Shown here one piece after another: positions 52,492-61,805 of a stretch of 64,000 bases of DNA. The DNA comes from Corynebacterium freiburgense. GTDB lineage: Bacteria > Actinomycetota > Actinomycetes > Mycobacteriales > Mycobacteriaceae. The notes under the pieces were generated by a model that was not told where the DNA came from, ran no database searches, and saw only the letters and a list, made by a program, of their open reading frames with translations. A program made the translations under genes and the position numbers. The DNA lies in the NCBI RefSeq assembly GCF_030408815.1, contig NZ_CP047355.1:2356001-2420000 (forward strand), written 5' to 3'. Position 1 is the stretch's first letter. Each line of letters starts with the position of its first letter.

Positions 52492-53184
52492 CTATTCCAC
52501 CGACAGAGCTCCATTGTGTTCAGGCCCTACGCCTTCACCACGTGCCTCGGCTTCAGCTGCTAGGCGTTCCAGCACGGGAACAAGTAACCCGAGAGCTTTT
52601 CCACGGTGCGAGAGCGCGTCTTTTTCTTCGGCTGTAAGTTCGGCTGATGTGCGAGGGCGTTCTTCCGTTCCGGAGACTCGTTGGTCTTCTTCGGCGGGGA
52701 TAAAAAGGGGATCGTAGCCGAACCCATTGGTGCCTACTGGGGTGCGCACAAGGCGACCGTTCCAGACGCCTTTTTCTATGAATTCTTGGCCGTCAGGCGT
52801 GACTATTGCACATACGGATACGAATGCTGCATTGCGGCGCCCATGTGGAACGGATTGCATTTGCCCTAGTAGAAGCGTATTATTGGCTTCATCATCACCG
52901 TGGCTGCCAGACCAGCGTGCAGATAGGACGCCGGGCATACCGTTGAGTTCTTCGACTGTGAGTCCGGAGTCGTCAGCAATGGTGGTCACTCCGGTTTCTT
53001 TTGCCCCGGCGCGCGCTTTTATGAGGGCATTATCGGCGAACGTGCGTCCGTTTTCTTCTGGTTCTGGATAGCCGAGCAGGTCACCAGAAGACACCAGTTC
53101 GATGCCTTTGACACCTGCGGCATCGAGTACACGGCGGAGTTCTTTGAGTTTTTTCGGGTTATGAGACGCTACATGAAGCAACAT
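52492..53184 (-). CDS. rdgB: XTP/dITP pyrophosphatase
   Basis: A Ham1/RdgB house-cleaning enzyme that removes inosine and xanthosine triphosphates. The 230-residue protein begins LLHVASHNPKKLKELRRVL (substrate SHNxxK motif), with YPEPEENGRTFADNALIKAR, TTIADDSGLTVEEL (metal aspartates) and the base-specificity block GTNGFGYDPLFIP. The C-terminal tail is somewhat long. It follows rph with three bases between, the same order as in mycobacteria, and ends at a clear hairpin. Confidence 0.96.
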   Translation of the reverse strand: MLLHVASHNPKKLKELRRVLDAAGVKGIELVSSGDLLGYPEPEENGRTFADNALIKARAGAKETGVTTIADDSGLTVEELNGMPGVLSARWSGSHGDDEANNTLLLGQMQSVPHGRRNAAFVSVCAIVTPDGQEFIEKGVWNGRLVRTPVGTNGFGYDPLFIPAEEDQRVSGTEERPRTSAELTAEEKDALSHRGKALGLLVPVLERLAAEAEARGEGVGPEHNGALSVE

Positions 53185-53187
53185 GTG

Positions 53188-53916
53188 TTAGTTCTCCAGT
53201 GCTGCTTTTTGGGCGTTGATGAGTTCGCGGCAGCCTTTTTCCGCGGCGTCGAGAAGCGCGTTGAGTTGGGCGCGACTGAAGGTGTCGTGTTCGCCGGTGC
53301 CCTGGACCTCTACAAAGTCGCCGGAATCGGTCATAATTACGTTCATATCAACCTCAGCGCGGGAATCTTCCTCGTACGGCAAGTCGAGGCAAACATGTCC
53401 ATCAATAATGCCGACCGAAACTGCGGCAACCGGCGGCAATAGGGGGTTTCCAGTGACGACGCCCCTGCGCTTCAGCTCCGCCACCGCGTCGGCGAGCGCC
53501 ACATACGCGCCGGTAATGGCGGCAGTTCGAGTACCACCGTCAGCCTGCAAAACATCGCAGTCAATCGCAATTGTGTTCTCGCCGAGCTGGGAAAGGTCGA
53601 TGGCCGCCCGCAGGGACCGACCAATCAGCCGGGAAATTTCATGAGTGCGTCCCTTTACCTTCCCTTTCATAGATTCCCGCGGCATACGCTCGTGCGTCGC
53701 AGCAGGCAACATCGAATACTCTGCCGTGAGCCACCCCTCGCCAGAGCCTACTTTAAAACGCGGAATTCGCTCCTCAACACTTGCCGTACACATCACACGT
53801 GTGTTCCCAAATTCCACGAGGACACTACCCGCAGGGTTTGTTGTAAAACCACGGGTAATCTTTACCGGGCGCATTTCGTCGAGGGCGCGGCCATCTGCAC
53901 GAGTAAAAAGAGTCAT
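53188..53916 (-). CDS. rph: Ribonuclease PH
   Basis: A phosphorolytic 3'-5' exoribonuclease that trims tRNA 3' ends. From ATG 53916 the protein has 242 residues, opens [23 protein letters not shown], and contains [17 protein letters not shown], the [13 protein letters not shown] phosphate-binding arginines and [22 protein letters not shown], all canonical. A GTG two codons upstream is possible. It is co-transcribed with rdgB. Confidence 0.96.
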   Translation of the reverse strand: MTLFTRADGRALDEMRPVKITRGFTTNPAGSVLVEFGNTRVMCTASVEERIPRFKVGSGEGWLTAEYSMLPAATHERMPRESMKGKVKGRTHEISRLIGRSLRAAIDLSQLGENTIAIDCDVLQADGGTRTAAITGAYVALADAVAELKRRGVVTGNPLLPPVAAVSVGIIDGHVCLDLPYEEDSRAEVDMNVIMTDSGDFVEVQGTGEHDTFSRAQLNALLDAAEKGCRELINAQKAALEN

Positions 53917-53973
53917 GCACACACACTACTATCCCCACACGTAGTATCCGCCATGCCATAAACCTTAAGACGC

Positions 53974-54453
53974 TTAGTACATTCCAGCCATAAGGAATAC
54001 AGCAGCAGAAAAAAGCACAAATCCAAACAACTGCAGTGTGGCGCGCACTCCCTGAAATACCTCCCAAATGGTGCGTTGCCGCTCCCAGTTTTCTGGAGGC
54101 TGTTCACTATCCCATTTCACTACAGAATAATTCCTCGGAACATTAAATATTACTGTAAAAATAATAGCTAGCGTAAAACAAATAGCGGCGGCGATTGCCA
54201 GCGAACTTACCAATCTTTGTTCGTACAAAACCTGAATAGCAAACATTATCGATACCGCCATACTTGCTGTCATAGCAAAAGGCATAAAACTACCGAAAGT
54301 TTTTACCAAACCTTGCTCGACTTCAATGCGATACTTTGGAGGCAATTTTTTAATTACCGGATGCACGAATGCAAAAGATCCAAATTCCGCACATGCCGTA
54401 AACCCCGTTAACCAGATACAAAATAAATACCATAGATACATGAGAATGCTCAT
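53974..54453 (-). CDS. DUF1772-type membrane protein
   Basis: A 159-residue, four-helix protein (LMYLWYLFCIWLTGFTACAEFG at the start, later FGSFMPFAMTASMAVSIMF, AIAAAICFTLAIIFTVIFNVP and VRATLQLFGFVLFSAAVF). NVPRN...VVKWD...W resembles the NVPxN-x-W pattern of DUF1772/anthrone-oxygenase-like proteins. It stands alone between rph and a divergent exporter operon. Its physiological role is unknown. Confidence 0.7.
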   Translation of the reverse strand: MSILMYLWYLFCIWLTGFTACAEFGSFAFVHPVIKKLPPKYRIEVEQGLVKTFGSFMPFAMTASMAVSIMFAIQVLYEQRLVSSLAIAAAICFTLAIIFTVIFNVPRNYSVVKWDSEQPPENWERQRTIWEVFQGVRATLQLFGFVLFSAAVFLMAGMY

Positions 54454-54530
54454 TCCTTAATATAGGTTTGACGGCCTGCATTACCCAGTATTTTTATACA
54501 ATCATATTCGCATGCTTTTGCGGCGGATTT

Positions 54531-55229
54531 ATGGCCACCTGGAGTGACTTTCCTGCCCCTACTCCTGCGAACACCAAAGCTAATATCCAAACGGTAGTAT
54601 GCAAAAGTATGCTGCAGGTCGATGCTGTCGCCCGCGAAGGACTTCTCGCGCCGATCACCCTTACCGTGTCCGCAGGAGATCGCCTTGTGGTTTCCGGCCC
54701 CTCTGGCTCTGGCAAAACACTGCTATTGCGCAGTATTGCCGAGCTCGACCCCCACTCCGGTTCCCTGCTTCTTGACGACCGCCCCTCCCGCACGTATGGC
54801 ATTCCAGCTTGGCGAGCACAAGTAATGTACATCCCTCAACGGCTAGCCTTTCCGCCGGGTAACGTTCGGGAAGCACTTCAATGCTCATTCAAACTGACAG
54901 CGCACCAAACACAAACATATTCGGAACAGCAAGCTTTGGATCTACTTCAGATACTTGGTCGAACTTCTGAATTATTGAACCGAAAAACCAACCACCTCTC
55001 CGGTGGCGAAGCCCAAAGCGTTGCATTGGTACGGGCACTACTACTATCCCCTCGAATCATCCTTGCAGACGAAATCACCTCCGCCCTCGATCCAGAATTA
55101 GCACACCTTGTAGAGCGATTCCTTATTGGCTGGACAGCCCAGCCCAACCACGCTCTTATTTGGGTTGGGCATAATTCCGAAGAAAACCAGCACATTGCCA
55201 CATCAACACTGACTCTGGGGACTCGATGA
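54531..55229 (+). CDS. fetA: ABC transporter ATPase (FetA/YbbL-like)
   Basis: The ATPase half of a two-gene exporter resembling E. coli FetAB, implicated in iron export and peroxide resistance. It has Walker A GPSGSGKT, signature LSGGEAQSVALVRALLL, Walker B RIILADE and H-loop WVGH. Start is uncertain: TTG 54468 is more likely the -35 of the promoter (TTGACG), so ATG 54531 is used; ATG 54609 would give the usual short N terminus. It overlaps the permease by four bases. Confidence 0.85.
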   Translation: MATWSDFPAPTPANTKANIQTVVCKSMLQVDAVAREGLLAPITLTVSAGDRLVVSGPSGSGKTLLLRSIAELDPHSGSLLLDDRPSRTYGIPAWRAQVMYIPQRLAFPPGNVREALQCSFKLTAHQTQTYSEQQALDLLQILGRTSELLNRKTNHLSGGEAQSVALVRALLLSPRIILADEITSALDPELAHLVERFLIGWTAQPNHALIWVGHNSEENQHIATSTLTLGTR

Positions 55230-56005
55230 GCCTGACACAACTCGCACTTGGCGCACTCCTCATGCTAATTTCCCTAGGATTTTCCGCTGTTTTACGCCTG
55301 GGGCTAGGCCGCCAAATTTTCATAGCCACTATAAGAATGACCGCGCAGCTCCTCCTAGTAGGACTTATTCTAAGCTGGGTTTTTTCACTTTCTTCATTAT
55401 GGGCGGTTATTGGCATTGGCCTCCTTATGACGATTCTGGCAGCACACGCTGCAGCGAGCCGCTCTGCTCGAACATACACCCAAATTCTGCTAGATAGCTT
55501 CGTGTCAGTTTTCGGCTCCGCATACCTTCTCACCGGAATTGCACTGGCTGGAATACTCCAGCCCGACCCTTGGTTTAACCCCCAATACTCCATCCCGATC
55601 TTAGGAATGGTGTTGGGAAATGCACTCACCGGAGTATCTTTGGCAATCGATCGTTACACCAGTTCATTAGAATCACAGCGGGACCTGATTGAAAATAACT
55701 TGGCGCTCGGCGCAACCCGTTGGGAAGCAACGCACGCTATGTTTCGCGACGCCATGCGGGCTGGCATGATCCCGACCCTTAACAGTATGACGGTTATGGG
55801 CATTATCTCCCTACCCGGCATGATGACCGGCCAAATCCTTGGAGGCGCAGATCCCTCCACTGCGGTTCGCTACCAAATTCTCATTATGTTTATTATCGCG
55901 GCCAGTACCACCATTGCCAGTGTCTGGATACTCACCTTGGCATTCCTCCGCCTGTTCGACAACGCCCATAGGCTACGTATTGAAAGACTGGAAACCCGAA
56001 AATAA
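55226..56005 (+). CDS. fetB: ABC transporter permease (FetB/UPF0014 family)
   Basis: A 259-residue permease with seven hydrophobic segments. The family motif appears in SIPILGMVLGNALTGVSLAIDRY, and RDLIENNLALGATRWEATHAMFRDAMRAGMIPTLNSMTVMGIISLPGMMTGQILGGADP matches the long UPF0014 signature with the ALGA coupling helix. It is translationally coupled to the ATPase. Metal specificity (iron or another) cannot be read from sequence. Confidence 0.92.
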   Translation: MSLTQLALGALLMLISLGFSAVLRLGLGRQIFIATIRMTAQLLLVGLILSWVFSLSSLWAVIGIGLLMTILAAHAAASRSARTYTQILLDSFVSVFGSAYLLTGIALAGILQPDPWFNPQYSIPILGMVLGNALTGVSLAIDRYTSSLESQRDLIENNLALGATRWEATHAMFRDAMRAGMIPTLNSMTVMGIISLPGMMTGQILGGADPSTAVRYQILIMFIIAASTTIASVWILTLAFLRLFDNAHRLRIERLETRK

Positions 56006-56672
56006 ACCCCGATATGCATTTGCATACGATGAAACAAAATTTGAGCTGCTTACCGTTTACTGGGCTTCTTAATAGACTTATGGTGCTTGTGCGACTATTG
56101 AGGTCAGTGTGATTTTGCTGTCTGAAAATCCATTTTAGGCCTGGTTCTACGGTATTTTTTAACTGGGAAATAGGTTGTGGGCGTCCGGTGAACTGTGATT
56201 TGGTTGGATCTGGTTGGGTCTCATTAAGTGCTGGCTGGCCTTTTGAGAGTCTGGTTGGGCGGATTGTCACAGATTCCATTTTTTCGGCTGTTTTTATGGA
56301 ATTTGTGACACGATAGGTAGGGATCCTGTCACAGATTCCATTTTTTTCGTTGTTTTTATGGAATCTGTGACAAACCGCAGGTCACCGGTTATGTGCAATA
56401 TGGGTTGTTGTCACAAATTCCACTGGAACGGGCTTGTTTTATGGAATCTGTGACATTCGGTATACAAACATCACTAGTTCAATAGGGTGGGCCTATTAAA
56501 CACGCCGGAAACCAGCCCACCCGCCGGCAAAACCAGCTCAAACACCAGGTAAACCAGCTCAAACGCCCCGAAAACCAGCCCACCCGCCAGCAAACCAGCA
56601 CCAACCTTCTCATACTCCAGCCAACGCTGACGTAAAAGGTAAAGCAGGCGCGGACACAATAGCTCCAAACGG
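56006..56672. other. Repeat-containing intergenic region between fetB and the serine hydrolase
   Basis: No credible gene in about 670 bp; small frames give low-complexity tryptophan/leucine products. It carries the right-hand palindromic array (56265-56515), and the remainder to 56672 is A/C-rich and similar in character to 47471-47741. Confidence 0.6.
56265..56515 (-). repeat. Palindromic repeat array A, right copy (inverted)
   Basis: Three units of 46-47 bp (56265-56310, 56327-56372, 56409-56455), TGTCACARATTCCA...TGGAATYTGTGACA, followed by AAACATCACTAGTTCAATAG. It is the reverse complement in layout and flank of 47219-47470. Each unit can fold as a near-perfect hairpin. Confidence 0.9.
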
Positions 56673-57590
56673 CTAGCAGGGTTTCAGTGGTTCCCAATTT
56701 GAGTCGCCTGGTGTTGTTTGGCGGAGAAATTCCTGGAAGTCGCCTGTTAGCGTATCCAGCATTGCTTTCCCGGTTTCGTAGGTACCGTCGTCTGGTTTTG
56801 CGGCAAGGGTGACAGTTATCTCGCCATTTGCCCAGGGCACGATTGCGGCTTGGCGCACTAGGTAGTATCCCTGCTCGTCGGGTCCCCAGCCTCCTTTAAT
56901 GGCGGCTCCTTCGATTTGGCCAAGGCCATAGCGGTGTTCAGGAACAACATTGCGCATTGCTTCAATGACCGTGCTGGCTTCTGGCTCGCAACGCCAGTGG
57001 GCTAGGAATCCGGCTTGGTCGGCTAATCCCCAGCGTGTTTGGCCAAAAGCAGAGTATCCGGGTACTTGGACTTCATTTGGTACTATGATTTTTGTATCAC
57101 CGGTTTTATTAATTACTTCGGAGACTTTTCCGGCGGCTTCTTCGGCAGTGCCTAGCTGATTCCACATTGTTTCGGCAGCAAAGTTGTCTGATTCGGTGAT
57201 TGCTGCTTCTACTAGAGGTTGTGGGTCGACCGTATTGGGGTTTTGTAGCGCGGCGGTGGCTAGTGGGATTTTCACTGTGGACCAGGCTGGTTCTTCTCGC
57301 AAGGATCCGAGTTCTGCAACACCGTGTTCCCCGAATATGGCCACGCCAACGGCGTTTCCATCGCGTTCAAGCCGTTCCACGGTTTTTTGGATTTTTTGCA
57401 TTCCGGCGGCATCGAGCAATGGGGAATTATTAAGAAACGAGTTTCCATTGGGGTCCGCGGCACTGGATCCTGGAGTGGTTGTCACATTCGGAGTTCCAAT
57501 TGTGCAGGCTGAGGAAATGCCGCAGGCGATACAGCAGGCAAAACTCAATGCAATGAGTTTTTGTAGGTTTGCTTTGTTTCCGGTATTCAT
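56673..57590 (-). CDS. Class A beta-lactamase-like lipoprotein
   Basis: A 305-residue product from ATG 57590; the longer frame upstream lies within the MBL gene. A signal peptide with lipobox ISSAC anchors it outside. Penicillin-recognising motifs are present in order: STVK (in PAWSTVKIPLATAAL), SDN (in ITESDNFAAETMW) and KGG (in AAIKGGWGPDEQ, replacing KTG). The fold should thus be a serine beta-lactamase/transpeptidase type, but the altered KTG and missing clear E166 loop leave hydrolytic activity open. It follows the MBL gene with eight bases between. Confidence 0.82.
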   Translation of the reverse strand: MNTGNKANLQKLIALSFACCIACGISSACTIGTPNVTTTPGSSAADPNGNSFLNNSPLLDAAGMQKIQKTVERLERDGNAVGVAIFGEHGVAELGSLREEPAWSTVKIPLATAALQNPNTVDPQPLVEAAITESDNFAAETMWNQLGTAEEAAGKVSEVINKTGDTKIIVPNEVQVPGYSAFGQTRWGLADQAGFLAHWRCEPEASTVIEAMRNVVPEHRYGLGQIEGAAIKGGWGPDEQGYYLVRQAAIVPWANGEITVTLAAKPDDGTYETGKAMLDTLTGDFQEFLRQTTPGDSNWEPLKPC

Positions 57591-57598
57591 GGGTGTTG

Positions 57599-58372
57599 TT
57601 ATCGGAGGAACTCGAATTCCATACCAGGTTGGCCTAACGTTATTTTTCCGTCGAATTCGGCTTGGGCTGCGGCAAGGGCGCCTTGTGGGTCTCCCCATGG
57701 TGGGATGTGAACGAGTACGAGTTCACGGACGCCAGCTGTTTGGGCGATTCGTCCCGCATCAGCTCCAGACATATGGATATTGGCTGGTTTGCCTTCACTT
57801 GTGCGGCCCCAGGTGGCTTCGCAGACAAACAAATCTGCGGCAGCGGCGCATTCGATAAGTTCATCGGTGTACGCGGAGTCCCCGGAGTATGCAAGGACTG
57901 CCCCGGTGTGGGGCTCTACTACTCGCAGTGCATAGGATTCGATGGAGTGGACTGCGGCATATGGGGTGATTCGGAGGCGATCAATAATTTCGGATTGACG
58001 CGGCACCCATTGCGTAAAAGCAAAGGTATCGGACATATCGTCGATTTCACCGGGAGCATCGCCGGATAGTCTGCCCATCCGTTCTGGGGTTTCTACTGGT
58101 CCGATACACAAATGCCGTTGGGTTGCGCCCTGTGTGGGATGGTATCGCCGCCAGACCATAAGCGATGGAAAATCTAGGCAATGGTCTGGATGAAGGTGGC
58201 TAAATACAACGTGGGCGTCAGAAGGGTTTTGGGTTTCTTGGAGTGCTGCAAGCACTCCGGGACCAATGTCCATAATGACTGACGGGGCGTTGTCCACTGA
58301 GATTAGGTATCCAGAGGCTGGGTTACCGGGGGCACTAAGACTGCCGCTACACCCTAAAATGGTCAACTTCAT
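57599..58372 (-). CDS. MBL-fold hydrolase (Rv1339-like, cAMP phosphodiesterase candidate)
   Basis: A 257-residue metallo-beta-lactamase-fold protein with SHLHPDHCLDF (HxHxDH), a later aspartate in AYSGDSAYT and histidine in HIPPWG, as in RNase Z-like and cyclic-nucleotide phosphodiesterases. Position between murI and rph matches Mycobacterium tuberculosis Rv1339, reported as an atypical cAMP phosphodiesterase. Orthology is supported by synteny. It may be co-transcribed with the downstream lipoprotein. Confidence 0.88.
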   Translation of the reverse strand: MKLTILGCSGSLSAPGNPASGYLISVDNAPSVIMDIGPGVLAALQETQNPSDAHVVFSHLHPDHCLDFPSLMVWRRYHPTQGATQRHLCIGPVETPERMGRLSGDAPGEIDDMSDTFAFTQWVPRQSEIIDRLRITPYAAVHSIESYALRVVEPHTGAVLAYSGDSAYTDELIECAAAADLFVCEATWGRTSEGKPANIHMSGADAGRIAQTAGVRELVLVHIPPWGDPQGALAAAQAEFDGKITLGQPGMEFEFLR

Positions 58373-58433
58373 ATAGTTACTCTGCCACGAATATCTGTAA
58401 ACAAGAACCTCAATGGTTGTGAAGCCGTGAAGA

Positions 58434-59231
58434 TTACATCCCTTCCAATAAACTAACCTCCGTCACATGTGGGCCTAGGAAGCGTTCAGCAAGCTGGGCA
58501 AAAAGCTCAGGGTCACCCGTGGATTCAAAGGTTCTAGTGGGTTTATGGTCGGGGTCTGCAAGCATATCTTGTTCGCTCAGTACCCGGAAAACGTCTTTTG
58601 CGGTTTCTTCGGCGCTGGAGACAAGGGTTACTTGGTCGCCCATCGCGAGCTGTATCACCCCCGTAAGGAGGGGGTAGTGTGTACACCCTAAAACAAGCGT
58701 ATCGACGCCCGCGGCCTGCAGGGGCTCCACATAAGCTTGGGCTACCCCAAGGATTTGGCGTCCGGAAGTAATGCCTCGTTCCACAAAATCCACAAAGCTT
58801 GGACAAGCTTGGGCATAAGCTTCCACATATGGCGAGGCGGAGAATAGGTCCTGGTAGGACCCGGAATTAATAGTACCTATCGTACCTATAACCCCGATTT
58901 TTCCATTGCGTGTGGTGGCGATTGCGCGCCGCACAGCGGGGAGGATAACCCCGAGGATCGGGACGTCGTAACGCTCGCGGGCATCATGAAGAAAAGCAGC
59001 GGTGGCGGTATTGCAAGCAATCACAATGAGTTTGCAGCCGCGACGCACTAATTCATCGGCAATGCGGGTGGCGTGGGCACGCACTTCACTAATGGGAAGC
59101 GGGCCGTATGGGGCGTTGGCAGTATCGCCAATATAGACGATTGACTCATTTGGAAGCTGATCGACGATCGAGCGTGCCACCGTTAGCCCGCCAACACCCG
59201 AATCGAAAATACCAATAGGAGCGTTATTCAC
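58434..59231 (-). CDS. murI: Glutamate racemase
   Basis: It supplies D-glutamate for peptidoglycan. The 265-residue protein starts at GTG 59231 and has the two catalytic cysteine blocks [12 protein letters not shown] and [10 protein letters not shown], plus [15 protein letters not shown] and [13 protein letters not shown]. All residues expected for MurI are present. Located as in mycobacteria upstream of the MBL gene. Confidence 0.97.
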   Translation of the reverse strand: MNNAPIGIFDSGVGGLTVARSIVDQLPNESIVYIGDTANAPYGPLPISEVRAHATRIADELVRRGCKLIVIACNTATAAFLHDARERYDVPILGVILPAVRRAIATTRNGKIGVIGTIGTINSGSYQDLFSASPYVEAYAQACPSFVDFVERGITSGRQILGVAQAYVEPLQAAGVDTLVLGCTHYPLLTGVIQLAMGDQVTLVSSAEETAKDVFRVLSEQDMLADPDHKPTRTFESTGDPELFAQLAERFLGPHVTEVSLLEGM

Positions 59232-59249
59232 AGCGACTATTGTAGCGAG

Positions 59250-59969
59250 TTACGCAATATACACATGCGCGCCCTGACCACCGGAACAATGCACATAAGT
59301 TCCCTGGTCTTCGCACTTCATATTGTAGGTTTGAAGCGTCACGGGGCTAGCCACCCGAATTTCATGCACGCTTGTTGGAGGCTGCGCAAACTTGGCCAAA
59401 TAGGCCTGATGCACAGCATTCGCAAATTCATCCGAAGTCGGGCCAGACTTATATAGATTTACTAAAAAGCCCGCCTCGGCCCCATTTCGAGCCGAATCAT
59501 TTACTGGCTGCACACCCGCAGGCAATTCCGCCTTTGCTGGACGCTCCCCCGGAGGAGCACCTTTCTTCGCACGCGTAGTAGTTGTAGACGTGGCAGAGCT
59601 TGAAGTTGGCTTTGAACTAGTCTGCGCAATAGAGCTTTCTGTAGTCGGCGGAGCGCTTGCAGAAGGCTGCGTCGACGGCGTTACCGAACCCATAGTTGTA
59701 TACGCAAAAAGCCCAATCCCACCCAAAAACACCAGAACTAAAAGCGTAACCATTACCAAAACCGGGAGCATTGAACCCTGTTTTTGCACTGGCTGCGCCG
59801 GAGCCTGCTGCTGATAATACTGACCTGGCTGCTGAGGATACATCTGTGTGGCGTCACCACTCCAGTACCCACTCTGAGTATTCGACCCTACGCGCTCAAA
59901 CTGGGTTGTTGGGTTTTCATTGCCCTCACCCCAATTACTATTCGGGGTCGGGTAACCACCATTCGCCAT
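59250..59969 (-). CDS. Single-pass protein with C-terminal novel domain, paralogue 1
   Basis: A 239-residue protein: cytoplasmic Gln/Pro/Tyr-rich N terminus (to about 65), one transmembrane helix (MLPVLVMVTLLVLVFLGGIGLFAY), a Ser/Thr-rich extracellular linker and a C-terminal domain of about 75 residues containing LVNLYKSGPTSDEFANAVHQAY and ending in VHCSGGQGAHVYIA. Two further copies lie upstream, so this is a tandem triplication. Two cysteines near the end (MKCEDQGTYVHC) may be bridged. The role is unknown. Confidence 0.8.
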   Translation of the reverse strand: MANGGYPTPNSNWGEGNENPTTQFERVGSNTQSGYWSGDATQMYPQQPGQYYQQQAPAQPVQKQGSMLPVLVMVTLLVLVFLGGIGLFAYTTMGSVTPSTQPSASAPPTTESSIAQTSSKPTSSSATSTTTTRAKKGAPPGERPAKAELPAGVQPVNDSARNGAEAGFLVNLYKSGPTSDEFANAVHQAYLAKFAQPPTSVHEIRVASPVTLQTYNMKCEDQGTYVHCSGGQGAHVYIA

Positions 59970-60062
59970 GATTGCATCCTTAATCCATCAGCAATGTCCT
60001 GCGTATGACTAGACCCAAAGAATACCTTTTTGGCAAATCCTTTTGCTAAGCCTTACACCCGC

Positions 60063-60833
60063 TTAAGCGATATACACATAGCGATTCCCCGGAGCCACAC
60101 ATTTCACATATGAGGAATAGTCCTGGCAATGCAATTCCACATAATCATCCTGCTGCGAATCAAATACAAGCACAAGGTGGTCTCCCGCTGCAGGCTCGGT
60201 ATACGTAGACACATACTCATACTGAACATCCACGGCGAACTGATCCGAAGTCGAACCAGACTTATACACATTAAAAAGATTGCCGGCAGGTAGATTCTGC
60301 TTTGCCGCCACATTGACGGGTACCGCCTCAGGCGGCAAATTCGGGTCCTTCGGACGATCCAACGCCTGCAACTGGCTGCCAAACTCCTCCGCTGGGTTAT
60401 CAGCGCGACTTTCATCAAGATCATCGGATTCACTGGCCGATTCCGCGGTTGATTGCGCCATTTCTTGCGGACGATGCTGTTGGCTGTAAATATACAAAGC
60501 CGCCCCACCAGAAAACATGGCTAATAAAAACACCATGGTTACCAAAAACACAACAACACCGTTGTTCTGCTTTTTCGGCTCTTGTGCAAGTGGGGCTGCG
60601 GTGTCTATTGCGTCACCTGTATACGCTTGGCTCTGGTTCGGATCAGCCCACTGGTCATAATAACCCTGCACACCGTACTGCTCAGCCGAGTATGCATTTG
60701 GGTATGAGTTGGCATCGTAATATCCACCTTGAGCGGCGTATTGACCTTCATATAGATCAGGCGGTGGGGTGGGCGGGAAATAGGTGGTTGGTTCCTCATC
60801 TCCCTGAGGTTGTTCATATTGCTTTGAAGTCAC
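60063..60833 (-). CDS. Single-pass protein with C-terminal novel domain, paralogue 2
   Basis: A 256-residue paralogue starting at GTG 60833. It has a cytoplasmic Tyr/Pro/Gln-rich segment, transmembrane helix VVVFLVTMVFLLAMFSGGAALYIY, acidic linker (SESDDLDESRADNPAEEF) and the shared domain with LFNVYKSGSTSDQFAVDVQYEY and LHCQDYSSYVKCVAPGNRYVYIA. The common signature with its neighbours is aromatic-K/T-S/A-G-x-(T/A)-S-(D/E)-x-FA. It is in a same-strand series from rhomboid to murI. Confidence 0.8.
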   Translation of the reverse strand: MTSKQYEQPQGDEEPTTYFPPTPPPDLYEGQYAAQGGYYDANSYPNAYSAEQYGVQGYYDQWADPNQSQAYTGDAIDTAAPLAQEPKKQNNGVVVFLVTMVFLLAMFSGGAALYIYSQQHRPQEMAQSTAESASESDDLDESRADNPAEEFGSQLQALDRPKDPNLPPEAVPVNVAAKQNLPAGNLFNVYKSGSTSDQFAVDVQYEYVSTYTEPAAGDHLVLVFDSQQDDYVELHCQDYSSYVKCVAPGNRYVYIA

Positions 60834-60969
60834 AGTATTTGCCCTACAATCCGCACCGATCCAAGGTCACACTCATATATGGCACTTATTGTGCCATGAG
60901 TCTTCGTGTATGACACATCACGAGCGCAGTCTAAAGCATAAGCATGAATACACTACTTTCACACGGCCA

Positions 60970-61791
60970 TTAGACGATATACACCACCGCACCACTATCT
61001 GCAGTACATGTGACATAGCTGCCATTATCATTGCATGTCAATCGGACCTGACCCTGTAGTGAATCATTCACCGTAATGTAATGCTCGCCTTTGGGCGGAT
61101 GGAATCCCGCGAATTTTGTGCGGTATTCCGTATGCACCTGGAGTGCAAAGAGTTCGCTTGCACCACCTGCCGTATAGAGCTTAAATAGTTGCCCGTTTGG
61201 GTGCCCATTTCTAGCAAAAAGGTTTGCTGGTGTTGCGTCCGGTGGAAGTTCAACATGAACTGGCCGTCCGCTTGCTGGATCAACTTCTCCAGTGTTTGAA
61301 CCTTCAGCTGGTGGCGCTTCCGGCTCATCTATTTCCGCTGGGGTTTCACGTTCATCTGGTGCTGGCTCGCTATGTTGCTCACCTTGCAGGTTTGGTGTTT
61401 CAACATTGGTTGTAGAGCTTTGTTTCGCTTGGATTTGTTGGTTTGGGAACCCAGCATAGAGCACAAATCCAGCAATCCCGAGCAGTAAACCGAGGATAAG
61501 CACAAGTGAAAACACCAAAATATAGAGCCCATTTTTGCGCTTTGGCTCGGGTTTTATGTTGTTGGCAGTCTGTGGTGTGGGTGTTGTTTCACCACTGGCG
61601 GAGGCATCATAGCCGCCATAGTAGTTGTATTGCTCAATGTTCTGGGGTGTTTGTTGGGCTGGTGGTGGCCCGTATTCCTGTTGCGGGCCAATGTGCCGGG
61701 GCCCATTCATTAATGGGGCGAAATATTCTGTGGGTGGGTCTATTTGCTCAATTTGGTCAGTGGGTTCTTCAGGGCCACCTGGCTGGGTCAT
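60970..61791 (-). CDS. Single-pass protein with C-terminal novel domain, paralogue 3
   Basis: A 273-residue paralogue 14 bp after the rhomboid gene. It has a cytoplasmic Pro/Gln/Tyr-rich part, transmembrane helix LYILVFSLVLILGLLLGIAGFVLYAG, an acidic Glu/Pro-rich linker, and the shared domain LFKLYTAGGASELFALQVHTEY, ending LTCNDNGSYVTCTADSGAVVYIV. Closest to the rhomboid gene, it is the likeliest candidate for functional linkage with that protease. Confidence 0.8.
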   Translation of the reverse strand: MTQPGGPEEPTDQIEQIDPPTEYFAPLMNGPRHIGPQQEYGPPPAQQTPQNIEQYNYYGGYDASASGETTPTPQTANNIKPEPKRKNGLYILVFSLVLILGLLLGIAGFVLYAGFPNQQIQAKQSSTTNVETPNLQGEQHSEPAPDERETPAEIDEPEAPPAEGSNTGEVDPASGRPVHVELPPDATPANLFARNGHPNGQLFKLYTAGGASELFALQVHTEYRTKFAGFHPPKGEHYITVNDSLQGQVRLTCNDNGSYVTCTADSGAVVYIV

Positions 61792-61805
61792 TATGGGGTC
61801 CGTTT

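Noticed and set aside
54468..54530. TTG start for the FetA-like ATPase
   Set aside because: TTGACG at this place looks like a -35 box, and there is no ribosome site.
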